A stretch of 64,000 bases of DNA. Origin: Catenibacterium sp. co_0103 (GTDB lineage Bacteria; Bacillota_I; Bacilli_A; Erysipelotrichales; Coprobacillaceae). The stretch's first letter is position 1. The number at the start of each line of letters is the position of its first letter. Made by a program: the position numbers and the translations under genes. This document shows, piece after piece, positions 21,866 through 30,400 of this stretch. The stretch lies in the NCBI RefSeq assembly GCF_004168205.1, contig NZ_RCYB01000003.1, positions 3,197 to 67,196 of the forward strand, read 5' to 3'. Below the pieces are notes generated by a model. That model searched no databases, had not been told where the DNA came from, and saw nothing but the letters and a program-made list of their open reading frames with translations.

Positions 21866-23092
21866 ATGGAAGACAAGAAGGATTTCGATAAGGATAAACA
21901 GGAGATGGGCACAAAGCAGATGCCGCATGTCCCGATTGAAGATGAGGACACCGGGAAGAAGGGCACCATCGTGCTCTTCGGCCATGAGTTCGACAAGAAG
22001 AAGGCCGTGATGGCCGGACTCGGCGGGCTGCTGGCAATCGCCCTCATCGGAGGCGGTGTCTGGTACGCGGCTTCGCAAAAGCCGGAGCCGAAGGAGCCTA
22101 CGCCCATCGAGCAGACTGAGAAGCAGGAGCAGCAGGTCATCCAGCTCGGTGCCAAGTCGGACGGCTGGGTGAAGGGCGAGTCCTCGCCGGTCATCGCCCA
22201 CATCGTGAACAAGGAAGAGAAGGTGGACTACTACCACGCCTACGACGCGAACGAGCCGCATGCGCTCGACGTGCCAGCAGAGGGCGAGTACGAGGTCTCC
22301 TTCATTAGCCCCGTGGACAAGGACGGCTCCACCTACGAGGTCCCCAAGACCGCCAAGGTGAAGTCCGGGGTCGAAGACAAGGATGGGAAGGACACGGGGG
22401 ATGAACTGCCCTTCGAGTTCAAGCCCATCGCAGCTGACAAGGCTGACGCGGATGCGCTCAACGCCATCGTGAAGTCCGTCGGCGAGGCCGTGAAGAAGGG
22501 CGACGAGACCCTGACCGGAGTGAACGGCACCAAGGTCATCGAACTGGTCAAGGAGAACGCCAAGGCGAACCCGAACGCCGACAAGGACAAGGTGGATGAG
22601 GAGAGCCAAAAGGCCGAGGAGGGCGTGACCGACGAGCCGTCAGGTAACAGCGATGGTACGCCTGCCCCCGAGACCGGTGGCAATGACAACAGCGGCAGTG
22701 CATCTGGCGGTGGTAACGGTGGGAACTCCGGCTCAAATGGCGGGGGTGGTAGCTCGAACAGCGGTGGCGGTGAGAGCAAGCCGCAGCACACCCATAACTG
22801 GGTTCCCCAGACCACGGTTGTGCATCACGATGCTGTGTATCAGACGATTCATCATGATGCGGTGTATGGAACCGGTGTCGAGTGTAATGGATGTTTCGCT
22901 CAGTTTGATTCGTATGGAGCTTGGAAAGCACATTGCAACTCTCAACTAGACAGTGGAAACACTAATTGCATGGGCTATCATACTATCAATATAGTATTAG
23001 AGCAAGCATGGGACGAGACTGTTGAAGTTTCTCCTGCATGGGACGAGACTGTTACTATCGGATATGCCTGCTCCTGCGGTGCGGCTAAATAG
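21866..23092 (+). CDS. Membrane-anchored extracellular protein with His/Cys C-terminal domain
   Basis: 408 residues starting MEDKKDFDKDKQEMG; GGAAG is 8 nt upstream of the ATG at 21866. The cytoplasmic N-terminus is followed by one TM (about residues 45-65, AVMAGLGGLLAIALIGGGVW), a beta domain (about 90-185), a charged helix, a Gly/Ser/Asn-rich linker (about 255-305) and a C-terminal domain with HTHNWVPQTTVVHHDAVYQT, CNGCFAQFDSYGAWKAHC and CSCGAAK. The same HHDAV plus CxxC domain ends the 26822 protein. Probably zinc-binding, on the cell surface. Role unknown; surface proteins beside mobilisation genes often act in mating contact. Confidence 0.65.
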   Translation: MEDKKDFDKDKQEMGTKQMPHVPIEDEDTGKKGTIVLFGHEFDKKKAVMAGLGGLLAIALIGGGVWYAASQKPEPKEPTPIEQTEKQEQQVIQLGAKSDGWVKGESSPVIAHIVNKEEKVDYYHAYDANEPHALDVPAEGEYEVSFISPVDKDGSTYEVPKTAKVKSGVEDKDGKDTGDELPFEFKPIAADKADADALNAIVKSVGEAVKKGDETLTGVNGTKVIELVKENAKANPNADKDKVDEESQKAEEGVTDEPSGNSDGTPAPETGGNDNSGSASGGGNGGNSGSNGGGGSSNSGGGESKPQHTHNWVPQTTVVHHDAVYQTIHHDAVYGTGVECNGCFAQFDSYGAWKAHCNSQLDSGNTNCMGYHTINIVLEQAWDETVEVSPAWDETVTIGYACSCGAAK

Positions 23093-23140
23093 AATACTGG
23101 ATTACAGTTTTGTAAGTTGCTCTATCTTGCAAAAAGAAAA

Positions 23141-23163
23141 GCCCCCGGTTACCAGCCGGGGGC
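23141..23163 (-). terminator. Minus-strand terminator T1
   Basis: GCCCCCGGTTACCAGCCGGGGGC, 9-bp stem. The T run (CTTTTCTTTTT) is on the minus strand, so it ends leftward transcripts; it may also stop the 21866 gene weakly. Confidence 0.65.
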
Positions 23164-23420
23164 TTCGTCATATCAGTGCCGTGCAATCCATCTCGGGATT
23201 CCACCCCGAACCCCGCAAGGGACGCGTCCCTTGACCCGTATCTCGGGTTTTACCCGAACCCATCCTCGCCGGAGGGCAGGGAAAGCAGGAGGCCTCCTTT
23301 CCTTTACCGAGAGGATTCCCTGTGAGCCTCCTGTAAACGGGCTTTCGCGGCATATCCTCGCCAAGGCTCCGGTATTCCACGCTCCCGTTGACAACGGCTC
23401 CGCGCCGATTTCATGCAAAG
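23164..23420 (-). ncRNA. Candidate structured RNA between two terminators
   Basis: This 257-bp stretch has no convincing gene. Read on the minus strand it has at least four stable hairpins: GGAAAG...CTTTCC around AGGAGGCCTCCT, TCGGGTAAAACCCGA, CAAGGGACGCGTCCCTTG and TCGGGGTGGAATCCCGA. It is bounded upstream by terminator T2 (23426-23445) and downstream by T1 (23141-23163), both oriented leftwards, which isolates it as a separate transcript. It may be a small RNA. A 70-codon minus frame through it looks like read-through of stems. Confidence 0.35.
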
Positions 23421-23425
23421 GAAAA

Positions 23426-23445
23426 GCCCCGGTTTATACCGGGGC
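23426..23445 (-). terminator. Minus-strand terminator T2
   Basis: GCCCCGGTTTATACCGGGGC, 8-bp stem, then CTTTTCC on the minus strand. It ends the leftward vapD unit. Confidence 0.65.
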
Positions 23446-23498
23446 TTCATGCAGGTCATATGGAAACCCGAACGAAAGACGTATCTAGTTGAATGCCC

Positions 23499-23747
23499 TC
23501 AATGGCACAAGGCGAAGATATAGTATCCACAAATTACGACTCCGAACATGAGCCATGACCCGATGGCAGACCATTTGGTTGCGACTTTTGCGACCGTCGG
23601 AAGATTTCGATATTTCAGACGATAGAAGATGAGGGCATAGATTACCGCGATATATTGAAAGAACATTCCAAGTACGAACCACATCGCTTTCCATTCTTTG
23701 GTCAGTACGGGAACTTTGTAACGTCCGTCAAGAATCTCGTATTTCAC
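23499..23747 (-). CDS. Small membrane protein
   Basis: 82 residues with a GTG start (GAGG 4 nt upstream), beginning MKYEILDGRYKVPVL. Two TM segments lie at about 22-42 and 58-78 (AIGSWLMFGVVICGYYIF), joined by a basic loop. No family is recognised. It is the last gene of the leftward vapD unit; base composition is AT-rich compared with the neighbours. Confidence 0.55.
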   Translation of the reverse strand: MKYEILDGRYKVPVLTKEWKAMWFVLGMFFQYIAVIYALIFYRLKYRNLPTVAKVATKWSAIGSWLMFGVVICGYYIFALCH

Positions 23748-23769
23748 CTTTCCTCACCTCGCTTAGTAC

Positions 23770-24228
23770 TTATCGTTCGTTATTCTTTACCGGTGCTTCT
23801 CGATTTTGCCCGGTGTTATTCTCTAATGCTCTTGCTGCTTTCCTCATGGCCTTCATCTCAGATTGAAGGGTTGCATGAGGTTCAGGCTCATCTGGAAGTT
23901 CCACCTCATCATTGATATGGTCAAGGTGCTCAAGGACATCATGGCGCTTGCCGATTTCGGTGAGGGTTGCAGCTTGGGCGCATTCCCTGAACCATGGGAA
24001 CGTCGCTTGCAGTCTCTCCAAAACCGAGAATGCGTCGGCATAGGACATTCCATGGATAGATTCGTATCCCGAATACTGGGAATGCTCGAATCCGTTGGCC
24101 TCCATGAAAGCCTTGATTTTCGACCATGCGTTGTTGTAACTCGTGGTGCTACCAGAAGGAGATGGATATAACTCCTCTAGCTTCTCGTTATCCAAATCGA
24201 AATTGAATGCCTTGCGTTTGTGCGACAT
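23770..24228 (-). CDS. vapD: VapD-like endoribonuclease with C-terminal tag
   Basis: 152 residues starting MSHKRKAFNFDLDNEK. Residues 5-105 match VapD, a Cas2-like (ferredoxin fold) mRNA interferase: KAFNFDLD strand with Asp, NAWSKIKAFMEANGFEHSQY, SGYESIHGMSYADAFSVLER and LTEIGKRHDVLEHL. VapD proteins are ~95 residues; here an extra 50 residues end in ATLQSEMKAMRKAARALE and a 16-residue tail ending NNER, the shared tag. This suggests a small toxin adapted for T4SS export (inference). The upstream gene may encode a partner. Confidence 0.8.
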   Translation of the reverse strand: MSHKRKAFNFDLDNEKLEELYPSPSGSTTSYNNAWSKIKAFMEANGFEHSQYSGYESIHGMSYADAFSVLERLQATFPWFRECAQAATLTEIGKRHDVLEHLDHINDEVELPDEPEPHATLQSEMKAMRKAARALENNTGQNREAPVKNNER

Positions 24229-24243
24229 GGTACATCATCGCCG

Positions 24244-24576
24244 TCATGCGTATAAGCGCTCTGGATTGTTGCGGCGCAAGACATCAAGGTAGTCAACCTG
24301 CTCATCGCAGTCGTCCTCAAAAGCGGTCATGGACTTGATATTACGCATGACCCATCCGGTTCTGGACAACAGTGACAACGCGAGGCACTGCGACTCGACC
24401 TCATCGCCGTCAGTCGCCTTCCAAGTCCCTTGAGCGATGCGGATACATCCGTACCGAGAGAGGTTCCTGTCCGTGTAATCGTAGAGTGTTTCGATGTCGT
24501 ACCCATTGCGTTTCGCCTTGTTCTCATCGAACTCGATGGTGAAGCTCCATGGAGTCGGTTCAATCACTTTCGGCAT
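24244..24576 (-). CDS. Hypothetical protein upstream of vapD (candidate antitoxin)
   Basis: 110 residues starting MPKVIEPTPWSFTIEF; GGAGG is 9 nt upstream of this ATG (an ATG 9 nt earlier abuts the GGAGG). A single alpha/beta domain (DENKAKRNGYDIETLYDY, LALSLLSRTGWVMRN). No known family. It is directly upstream of vapD and under the same promoter, so an antitoxin role is possible, though it bears no likeness to VapX that I can see. Confidence 0.55.
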   Translation of the reverse strand: MPKVIEPTPWSFTIEFDENKAKRNGYDIETLYDYTDRNLSRYGCIRIAQGTWKATDGDEVESQCLALSLLSRTGWVMRNIKSMTAFEDDCDEQVDYLDVLRRNNPERLYA

Positions 24577-24639
24577 ATATTTCATCCTCCTTCACCTCGC
24601 TTATAGTGCCTTTCTACTTCTAATGTTGATAGTTTTCTA

Positions 24640-24660
24640 CACTACTATTATACTACATTT
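24640..24660 (-). promoter_or_regulatory. Promoter of the vapD unit
   Basis: Minus strand AAATGTAGTATAATAGTAGT, TATAAT at 24647-24652. It shares GTAGTATAATAGTA with the hipA promoter and the ATGTAGT half-site with the leading-region palindromes. Confidence 0.55.
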
Positions 24661-24682
24661 CAGCCATTTCCACAACTGTTTT

Positions 24683-25735
24683 CTACCGCGCGGAGACCGC
24701 GATTTCAGGCGCTTTGGCCTGTTCATCATGGCTCTTCGCCGCGTCCTTCATGGCTGTGACTTCGCCCTTGAGGGACACCTTCTCGGGTGCACGTTCCACG
24801 TCGCGGTCGCGGCGCTTCTCCAAGACATCGTTGTAGCGCCCGATGATGAGGGTGCCCGCCTTATCGGCCTTCGCCGCCGCCTTGAACAGGTATGATGGGT
24901 CGTCTTCCAGCGCGTGCATCCACGATTGCAGGTAGGAGACGTGGTTCTCGTAATGCTCGCCCTCGTAGTCGGTGTTCTGGATGCCGAGGTCTGCGGAGAG
25001 GAAAAGGGAGCCGAGTTCGGCCACAAGCTCCTCCTGCGCATACTCGGGGCTTCCGAAGTCAGTGTTGCAGCCGCGATTGAGGGCGGAGGGGTGTCCGGTC
25101 GAATGGGTCATCTCGTGCAGGAGTACGCGAGTGAACGTCTCATCCGATAGGAAGGTCTCGCGCGGGGCGATGAGGATGCGGTCGGAGCCGGGGGCGTAAC
25201 CGGCGCTCCCCTGATAGCGCATGGATTCCACGATAGGGCACCGGGAGGAGAGGATGAGGTCGTCCGCGATAGCGGCGGTGCGGTCGCTCACATGCTCCGG
25301 TGCCGGTGGGGCGGGGATGCCCTCAATCTCGCTGGCGTTGAAGACGTTCCAATAGCCCACGCAGCGCAGGTAGTGGCCGGTGACCTCCTTCTCACCCGTG
25401 TCCTTGTTCTCCTCCTTGATGGAGAACTCGCGCCATTTCTCGATGAGCGCGGCCTTGGCCCCCTTCTTGAGGTGCCAGCCGCTATCGCGAATCTGGTTGA
25501 AGGTGCACCAACGGTTGTCCGTGAACCCGCGCATGTAGCCCACGAAACCGAGATGGAGGCGGTTGCCGCCCTGATACACCGTGCCGGATACCGGGTTGTG
25601 GGGACTGAGGGAGGGGATGTAGGGTTCCGACCAATGGAGTCCGTCGCGTTTCATGTCCTCGATAATCTTCTCGACCACAAGCGCACGCTGTTTCTCCACG
25701 ATTTCAAGCGACTTCGATTTCTTCTGCTCTTTCAT
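24683..25735 (-). CDS. ardC: ArdC-type antirestriction protein with C-terminal tag
   Basis: 350 residues starting MKEQKKSKSLEIVEKQ; GAAAGGACTGAA precedes the ATG at 25735. The N-terminal ssDNA-binding domain (MKRDGLHWSEPYIPSLS, then NPVSGTVYQGGNRLHL) and the C-terminal zincin (LLHEMTHSTGHPSALNR, with EELVAELGSLFL supplying the third ligand) are the two ArdC parts. ArdC of IncW plasmids protects incoming DNA and is known to enter the recipient. The C-terminus has VSLKGEVTAMKDAAKSHD and a 13-residue tail ending SAR: the shared tag on the protein with the best precedent for export. Confidence 0.9.
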   Translation of the reverse strand: MKEQKKSKSLEIVEKQRALVVEKIIEDMKRDGLHWSEPYIPSLSPHNPVSGTVYQGGNRLHLGFVGYMRGFTDNRWCTFNQIRDSGWHLKKGAKAALIEKWREFSIKEENKDTGEKEVTGHYLRCVGYWNVFNASEIEGIPAPPAPEHVSDRTAAIADDLILSSRCPIVESMRYQGSAGYAPGSDRILIAPRETFLSDETFTRVLLHEMTHSTGHPSALNRGCNTDFGSPEYAQEELVAELGSLFLSADLGIQNTDYEGEHYENHVSYLQSWMHALEDDPSYLFKAAAKADKAGTLIIGRYNDVLEKRRDRDVERAPEKVSLKGEVTAMKDAAKSHDEQAKAPEIAVSAR

Positions 25736-25817
25736 TTCAGTCCTTTCCGCGTCAGCCGATGGCATCATTATATCAACGCGCGTGGCGGGCCACCTGACGC
25801 CGATTTTCGGTGGTTGA

Positions 25818-25856
25818 AGAAAAAACGACCCCACAGAATCGTTTCTGCGGGGTCTT
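25818..25856 (-). terminator. Terminator after the sortase gene
   Basis: Reads AAGACCCCGCAGA...TCTGTGGGGTCGTTTTTTC on the minus strand. Near-copy of the terminator at 9155-9192. Confidence 0.8.
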
Positions 25857-25912
25857 GGGAGGATGGTGTCGAGTTCAGCCCCCGGCAACATGGCAAACCG
25901 CCTGGAACGGTC

Positions 25913-26701
25913 TCAGGATGCGTCTGGTGCGATTTGCGTATTTTCGGCTTGATTCTTGGCCGTTTCTTGCATACTCGTGACGAGGACGGTGCGCTCGTTA
26001 TCGACCCAGATGTTATAGGAGCAGGTGACGAGCGAGATGACCTGACCCGGTTCCGTCTCAACATCGAGCACCATGGCGGCGTTCGCACGCGATTCGCCGT
26101 ACCATGCGCGGAAGTCCGCCTCACCCTCGAAGTCGATGCGCTTGTTGCGCTCGCGACCGTTGACTATCTGCGCGAACCGCGCCTCGTAGGTCATCTTCGA
26201 GGTCGGGGTCTGGATGAGCACGCGGGCGTGCTCGCGGGCGAAGTCCTCGTCCTTGTAATCGGCGACGGTTCCCATGGGGGCCACCTTCTTGTCGTTCCAG
26301 AAATGATGCCCCAAGATGACGGCGTTGCGGCTGGACAGCCCCAGCTCCTCGCAATCGGCATCAAGGTAGATGGCACCGGCTGGGTTGTAGTTGCCGTACA
26401 CGTCGTGCTTGAGGTAATAGCCGGGGGCGTCTCCATGGGCTTGCAGGATGGGGGAGTCCACGGTGGTGCCGGGGATGGTGACCCAGCCGATGACATCCGG
26501 GTTGATGTCCTGCCAGTAATCCCAATCGACCGCAGGAAACCCATCGCCGTCCTCCACCGTGGACTCGGTGGCCGCGTCTGGCGAGGGCGGTGTATGCGCC
26601 GCCTGCCTGCAATAGAGGAGGAAGGCGAACATCGCTGCGGCGCTCAGCAGGAAGACAGCTGAGGCCGCGAAAGCTATGCGCGATTTCGTTCTCTTCTTCA
26701 A
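25913..26701 (-). CDS. srtB: Class B sortase
   Basis: 262 residues from a TTG start with AGGAGGTGAACAGAA upstream. An N-terminal membrane anchor (IAFAASAVFLLSAAAMFAFL) is followed by the sortase barrel with catalytic His in VILGHHFWND (about residue 132), Cys in VISLVTCSYNIW (about 226) and Arg in VDNERTVLVTS (about 236). Class B by the long insertion between His and Cys. It probably attaches the 27452 surface protein (its only neighbour with a sorting-like C-terminus) to the cell wall or polymerises it. Confidence 0.9.
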   Translation of the reverse strand: MKKRTKSRIAFAASAVFLLSAAAMFAFLLYCRQAAHTPPSPDAATESTVEDGDGFPAVDWDYWQDINPDVIGWVTIPGTTVDSPILQAHGDAPGYYLKHDVYGNYNPAGAIYLDADCEELGLSSRNAVILGHHFWNDKKVAPMGTVADYKDEDFAREHARVLIQTPTSKMTYEARFAQIVNGRERNKRIDFEGEADFRAWYGESRANAAMVLDVETEPGQVISLVTCSYNIWVDNERTVLVTSMQETAKNQAENTQIAPDAS

Positions 26702-26765
26702 TTCTGTTCACCTCCTAGCTTCTAATCATATCATCCGTCGTTTCTGGCTTTTGAATCGTCTCCAT

Positions 26766-26805
26766 GAGAAAGACCCGGCACCCCGATTGCAGGATGCCGG
26801 GTCTT
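26766..26805 (-). terminator. Terminator after 26822 gene
   Basis: AAGACCCGGCA ... TGCCGGGTCTT, 11-bp stem with TTTC on the minus strand. Confidence 0.7.
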
Positions 26806-26821
26806 GAAAAGGAGAGGGTCG

Positions 26822-27376
26822 CTACTCGGCAGTCGCCGGTTTCTCCTCGCCGCAGAGCGTGCAGACGAGCTTGTCCGGCACGGACTCATCGTAGGCCGGG
26901 GAATCGGTGACCTCGCGGGTGAAGCCCTCGCTCACCAGCACCTCGCCGGTGATGGGCACGTTGGTGGAGTAACCGGAGTGACCGGTGTCCTTGATATGCG
27001 CATCGGCGATGCCGTCGATGGTCTGCTGGCAGTCGTTGCACACGGTGTGGTAGCTGGTCTTGGCCTCGTAGACCGGTGGGACGTTCTCGGTGTGGGTCAC
27101 CGCGTCGTGATGCACCGTCTTGTAGGTGACCGTCCAGTCGTGCTCGCAGGGCTTCTCGCCATCGACTTGCTCCTGCTGGCTAGTCGGGGTGCCAGAGCCG
27201 GGAGCTGTGGGCGTGCCACCCTGCCTGCCGGACAGGTAGATGCCGCCGGTGATGAGACCGACGACGAGCAGGGCACCCGCCGCGATACCGACGAGGATGC
27301 GGCGCTTGGCCTTGGCCTCGCGGTCGGCGGGGGTCTGCGGTTTCTCTCCGTCGTTCAGACGGTTCTTGTCATCCAT
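26822..27376 (-). CDS. Membrane-anchored protein with HHDAV/CxxC domain
   Basis: 184 residues starting MDDKNRLNDGEKPQTP; AAAGGGGGACACCC precedes the ATG at 27376. One TM (ILVGIAAGALLVVGLITGGIYL, about 27-48) then a short linker. The extracellular domain has CEHDWTVTYKTVHHDAVTHT, CNDCQQ and CTLCGEE. It is a shorter paralogue of the C-terminal domain of the 21866 protein. Between a giant surface adhesin and a sortase, it may help assembly or contact. Confidence 0.65.
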   Translation of the reverse strand: MDDKNRLNDGEKPQTPADREAKAKRRILVGIAAGALLVVGLITGGIYLSGRQGGTPTAPGSGTPTSQQEQVDGEKPCEHDWTVTYKTVHHDAVTHTENVPPVYEAKTSYHTVCNDCQQTIDGIADAHIKDTGHSGYSTNVPITGEVLVSEGFTREVTDSPAYDESVPDKLVCTLCGEEKPATAE

Positions 27377-27400
27377 GGGTGTCCCCCTTTCTGGGATAGG

Positions 27401-27436
27401 GCGGGCGCTCCCCATTCGCATGGACGGAGCGCCCGC
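27401..27436 (-). terminator. Hairpin between the surface protein and 26822 genes
   Basis: GCGGGCGCTCC ... GGAGCGCCCGC, 11-bp stem without a T run; it may lower read-through or protect the message end. Confidence 0.5.
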
Positions 27437-27451
27437 AACATGTGCAGTGGG

Positions 27452-30400
27452 TTAGGCCTCGGAGTCGCCCGAGACATCCCCGTTGTCAGTGTCGTCGCCT
27501 TCATCGGCTGCGGCATCCTCGGCCTTCGCGGCGCGACGGTTCTTGATGCCGTAGTAGGCGCAGCCGCACGCGAGCACGGCGAGTGCCGCGATGGAGACCA
27601 CGATGAAGAAGTCGTTGCCGCCGGTCTTGCCGAAGAACCCGCCGGGAGGCGTGGTGGTCACGGTGACCGTCTGCCCCTCATCGTCGATGTCCTTGTGCTC
27701 GGCGACCAGAACCTCGGTGGCCTCGTTGCCCTGCTCGGTCTGCTTGTACAGCTCCTCGAACACCACGAGGTCGTGGCCGTCGAGGGAGGAGGCGTCGAAC
27801 TTGCCGAGGTCGATGTCGATGGTGCCGTTCTGGCTGTTGGGCGTGAACTTGAGTTCGGCGGTGACGTGCTGGTCGTTGATGGACAGCATCTCGCCGGTCT
27901 TCTTGTCCATGAGCGTCGCCTTGAGGGTGTATTCCTTGCCCGGAATCAGGCCCTCGTAGGTCACGCGGTCGGTGATTACCGCATCCTTACCGGCCATCAG
28001 CGTGTGGTCGCCGTCGGACTTGTCCGTAGCGGTGGTGCCGATGACGGTGGGCACGAGGTTCACGGTCTGCTCCTCGGAGTCGAGGTCGCATTCGGAGGCG
28101 ACGATGACGGGGGCGGAACCCTCCTCATCCGCGACCGCGTTCTTGGACATAACCTCGAACACCACGATGTCCTTGGTCTCGCCGCCGAGGCGGTCGATGA
28201 CATCGTTGGCGTTGAAGTGGAAGTCCATGGTCACGGTGCCGTCGTACTTCTCCGGGGTGAACTCGGCGGTCTGGTAGACCAGATGGGAGATGAGGTCTTC
28301 GTTGTCGGCGATGAACTTGCCGAGGGCATCCATGTCGATGGACACCGGCAGCTCGCCGGTGGCGGAGTAGTTGAGCACGATACCGGAGTCCTTGAGCACG
28401 GCCACGTCGGAGACGGCTTCCTTCTGCTCATCGGTCAGGGCATCGTAGCCCACCTTGCCGGTGGTGTCCACGGTGGCGGAGGTCAGGCCGTCCTCATCGG
28501 TCTCATAGGTGGTGTCGATGACCTCGAAGGTGCCGTCCGCATGGACGCGCACGGTCTGGGACTTCTTCACCGAACCGTCCTCGGCGGTCTCATCGGAGAC
28601 CACGATGTCGGCGATACCCTCATCCTCATCCTGCGCGGAGAGTCCGAGCACGTCGAGGAGCTGCTGCATGAACGCCGCGACATCCGCCTCGGTGTACTTC
28701 TCGCTGCCCTCGCCCGTGAGGATGGGAAGGCCGGTCTCGGCATCCATGAGGATACCGGTCATGGTGTAACCGATGCCGGTCAGGGCGTTCTCGTAGGCCA
28801 CCTCATCGGTGATGGTGGTCTCCGCATCCGCGATGACGTTCTTGTCCCCATCGAGGCCGTCGGTGGCCGTGGTGGAGATGCCCGTCACATGGGCGGTCGT
28901 GGTCTGCTTGCCGTCCTCGATGTCGGCGTGGGCCACAAGCTCGACGCCGTTCTTCTCAAGGCTCTCGAATGCGACCATCTCGGTGTCCTGCGGGATGCCG
29001 GCGGAGTCGAAGGTGAAGGTCACCTCGACCTTGCCGTCGCTCTTCTCGGGCGTGAAGGTGGTCTCTGCGGTGACGGGCTTGCCGTCCACCTCAAGAGCCT
29101 TCTCCGTGACGTTGCCCTCCTCGTCGGTCACCTTCACATGGAGGCTGCCCTTCAAGGTGTAGGTCTTGCCGGGGATGACGTTCTTGTACTCCACGGTGTC
29201 GATGACCGTGGTCTTGCCGTCGGTCACGACGTTCTTGTCGCCGTCATGGCCGTCCAGCGCGGTAGTGCCGATTTGCGGACGGGTGACCGTGGTGGTCTGC
29301 TTGCCGTCCTCGATGTCCGCATGGCTGGCGATTTCAACACCGGTGCGCTCAAGGGACTCGAAGACCACGATGTCCGTCTTGTCGGCGATGGTGCGGGAGT
29401 CGAAGGTGAAGGTCACCTCGACCTCGCCGCTGGCGGTCTCAGGCGTGAAGGTGGTCTCAGCCGTCACCGGCTCGCCATCCACCTCAAGAGGCTCCGCCGT
29501 GAGGTTGCCGTCCTCATCGGACTTCTTCACCTGCATGGCACCCTTCAAGGTGTACTCCTTGCCGGGGATGAGGCCGGAGTATTTCACGGTGTCCACGATG
29601 ACCGTCTCGTCATCGGTGACGATGTTCTTGTCGCCGTCGATGCCGTCCAGTGCGGAGGTGGTGATGAACGGGTGCTTGACCGTGACGGTCTGCGCCTTGT
29701 CCTTGATGTCCGCATGGGCGGCGATTTCAACGCCGTTCTTCTCAAGGGACTCGAAGGCCACGATTTCCGTGTCGTGGGGAATGGTCAGAGAGTTGAAGTG
29801 GAACACCACATCGACCTTGCCGTCGGCCTTCTCAGGCGTGAAGGTGGTCTCTGCGGTGACGGGCTTGCCGTCCACCTCAAGAGCCTTCTCCGTGACGTTG
29901 CCCTCCTCGTCGGTCACCTTCACATGGAGGGTACCCTTCAAGGTGTACTCCTTGCCGGGGATGAGTCCCGTGTACTCCACGGTGTCGATGACCTCGGTGG
30001 TGTCATCGGTGATGACGTTCTTGTCGCCATCCGCGCCATCCACGGCAGTGGTGCCGATTTCAGGATGGGTCACGGTGACGGTCTGGTTCTTATCGTCGAT
30101 GTCGGCGTGGGACGCAAGCTCGGTGCCGGAGCGCACAAGGCTCTCGAAGACCACGATGTCCGTCTTGTCGGCGATGGTACGGGAGTCGAAGGTAAAGGTC
30201 ACCTCGACCTTGCCGTCGGCCTTCTCAGGCGTGAAGGTGGTCTGACCCGTGACGGGCTTGTCGCCCACCATCAGGGGCTTGCCGGTGCTCTTGGAATAGA
30301 GCTTGCCGTTCAGGGTGTACTCCTTGCCGGGGACGAGGTTCTTGTACTCCACGGTGTCGATGACCGTGGTCGCGTCATCCACGACAACATCCTTGTCGCC

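Noticed and set aside
23168-23380. A 70-codon minus frame between the two terminators
   Set aside because: Reads through several perfect hairpins, is Pro/Gly/Arg-rich and has no clear start signal; a structured RNA or non-coding DNA is more likely.
25292-26662. A 456-codon plus frame across the ardC start and sortase
   Set aside because: Antisense to srtB and ardC, crosses the sortase terminator, and has no recognisable domain.
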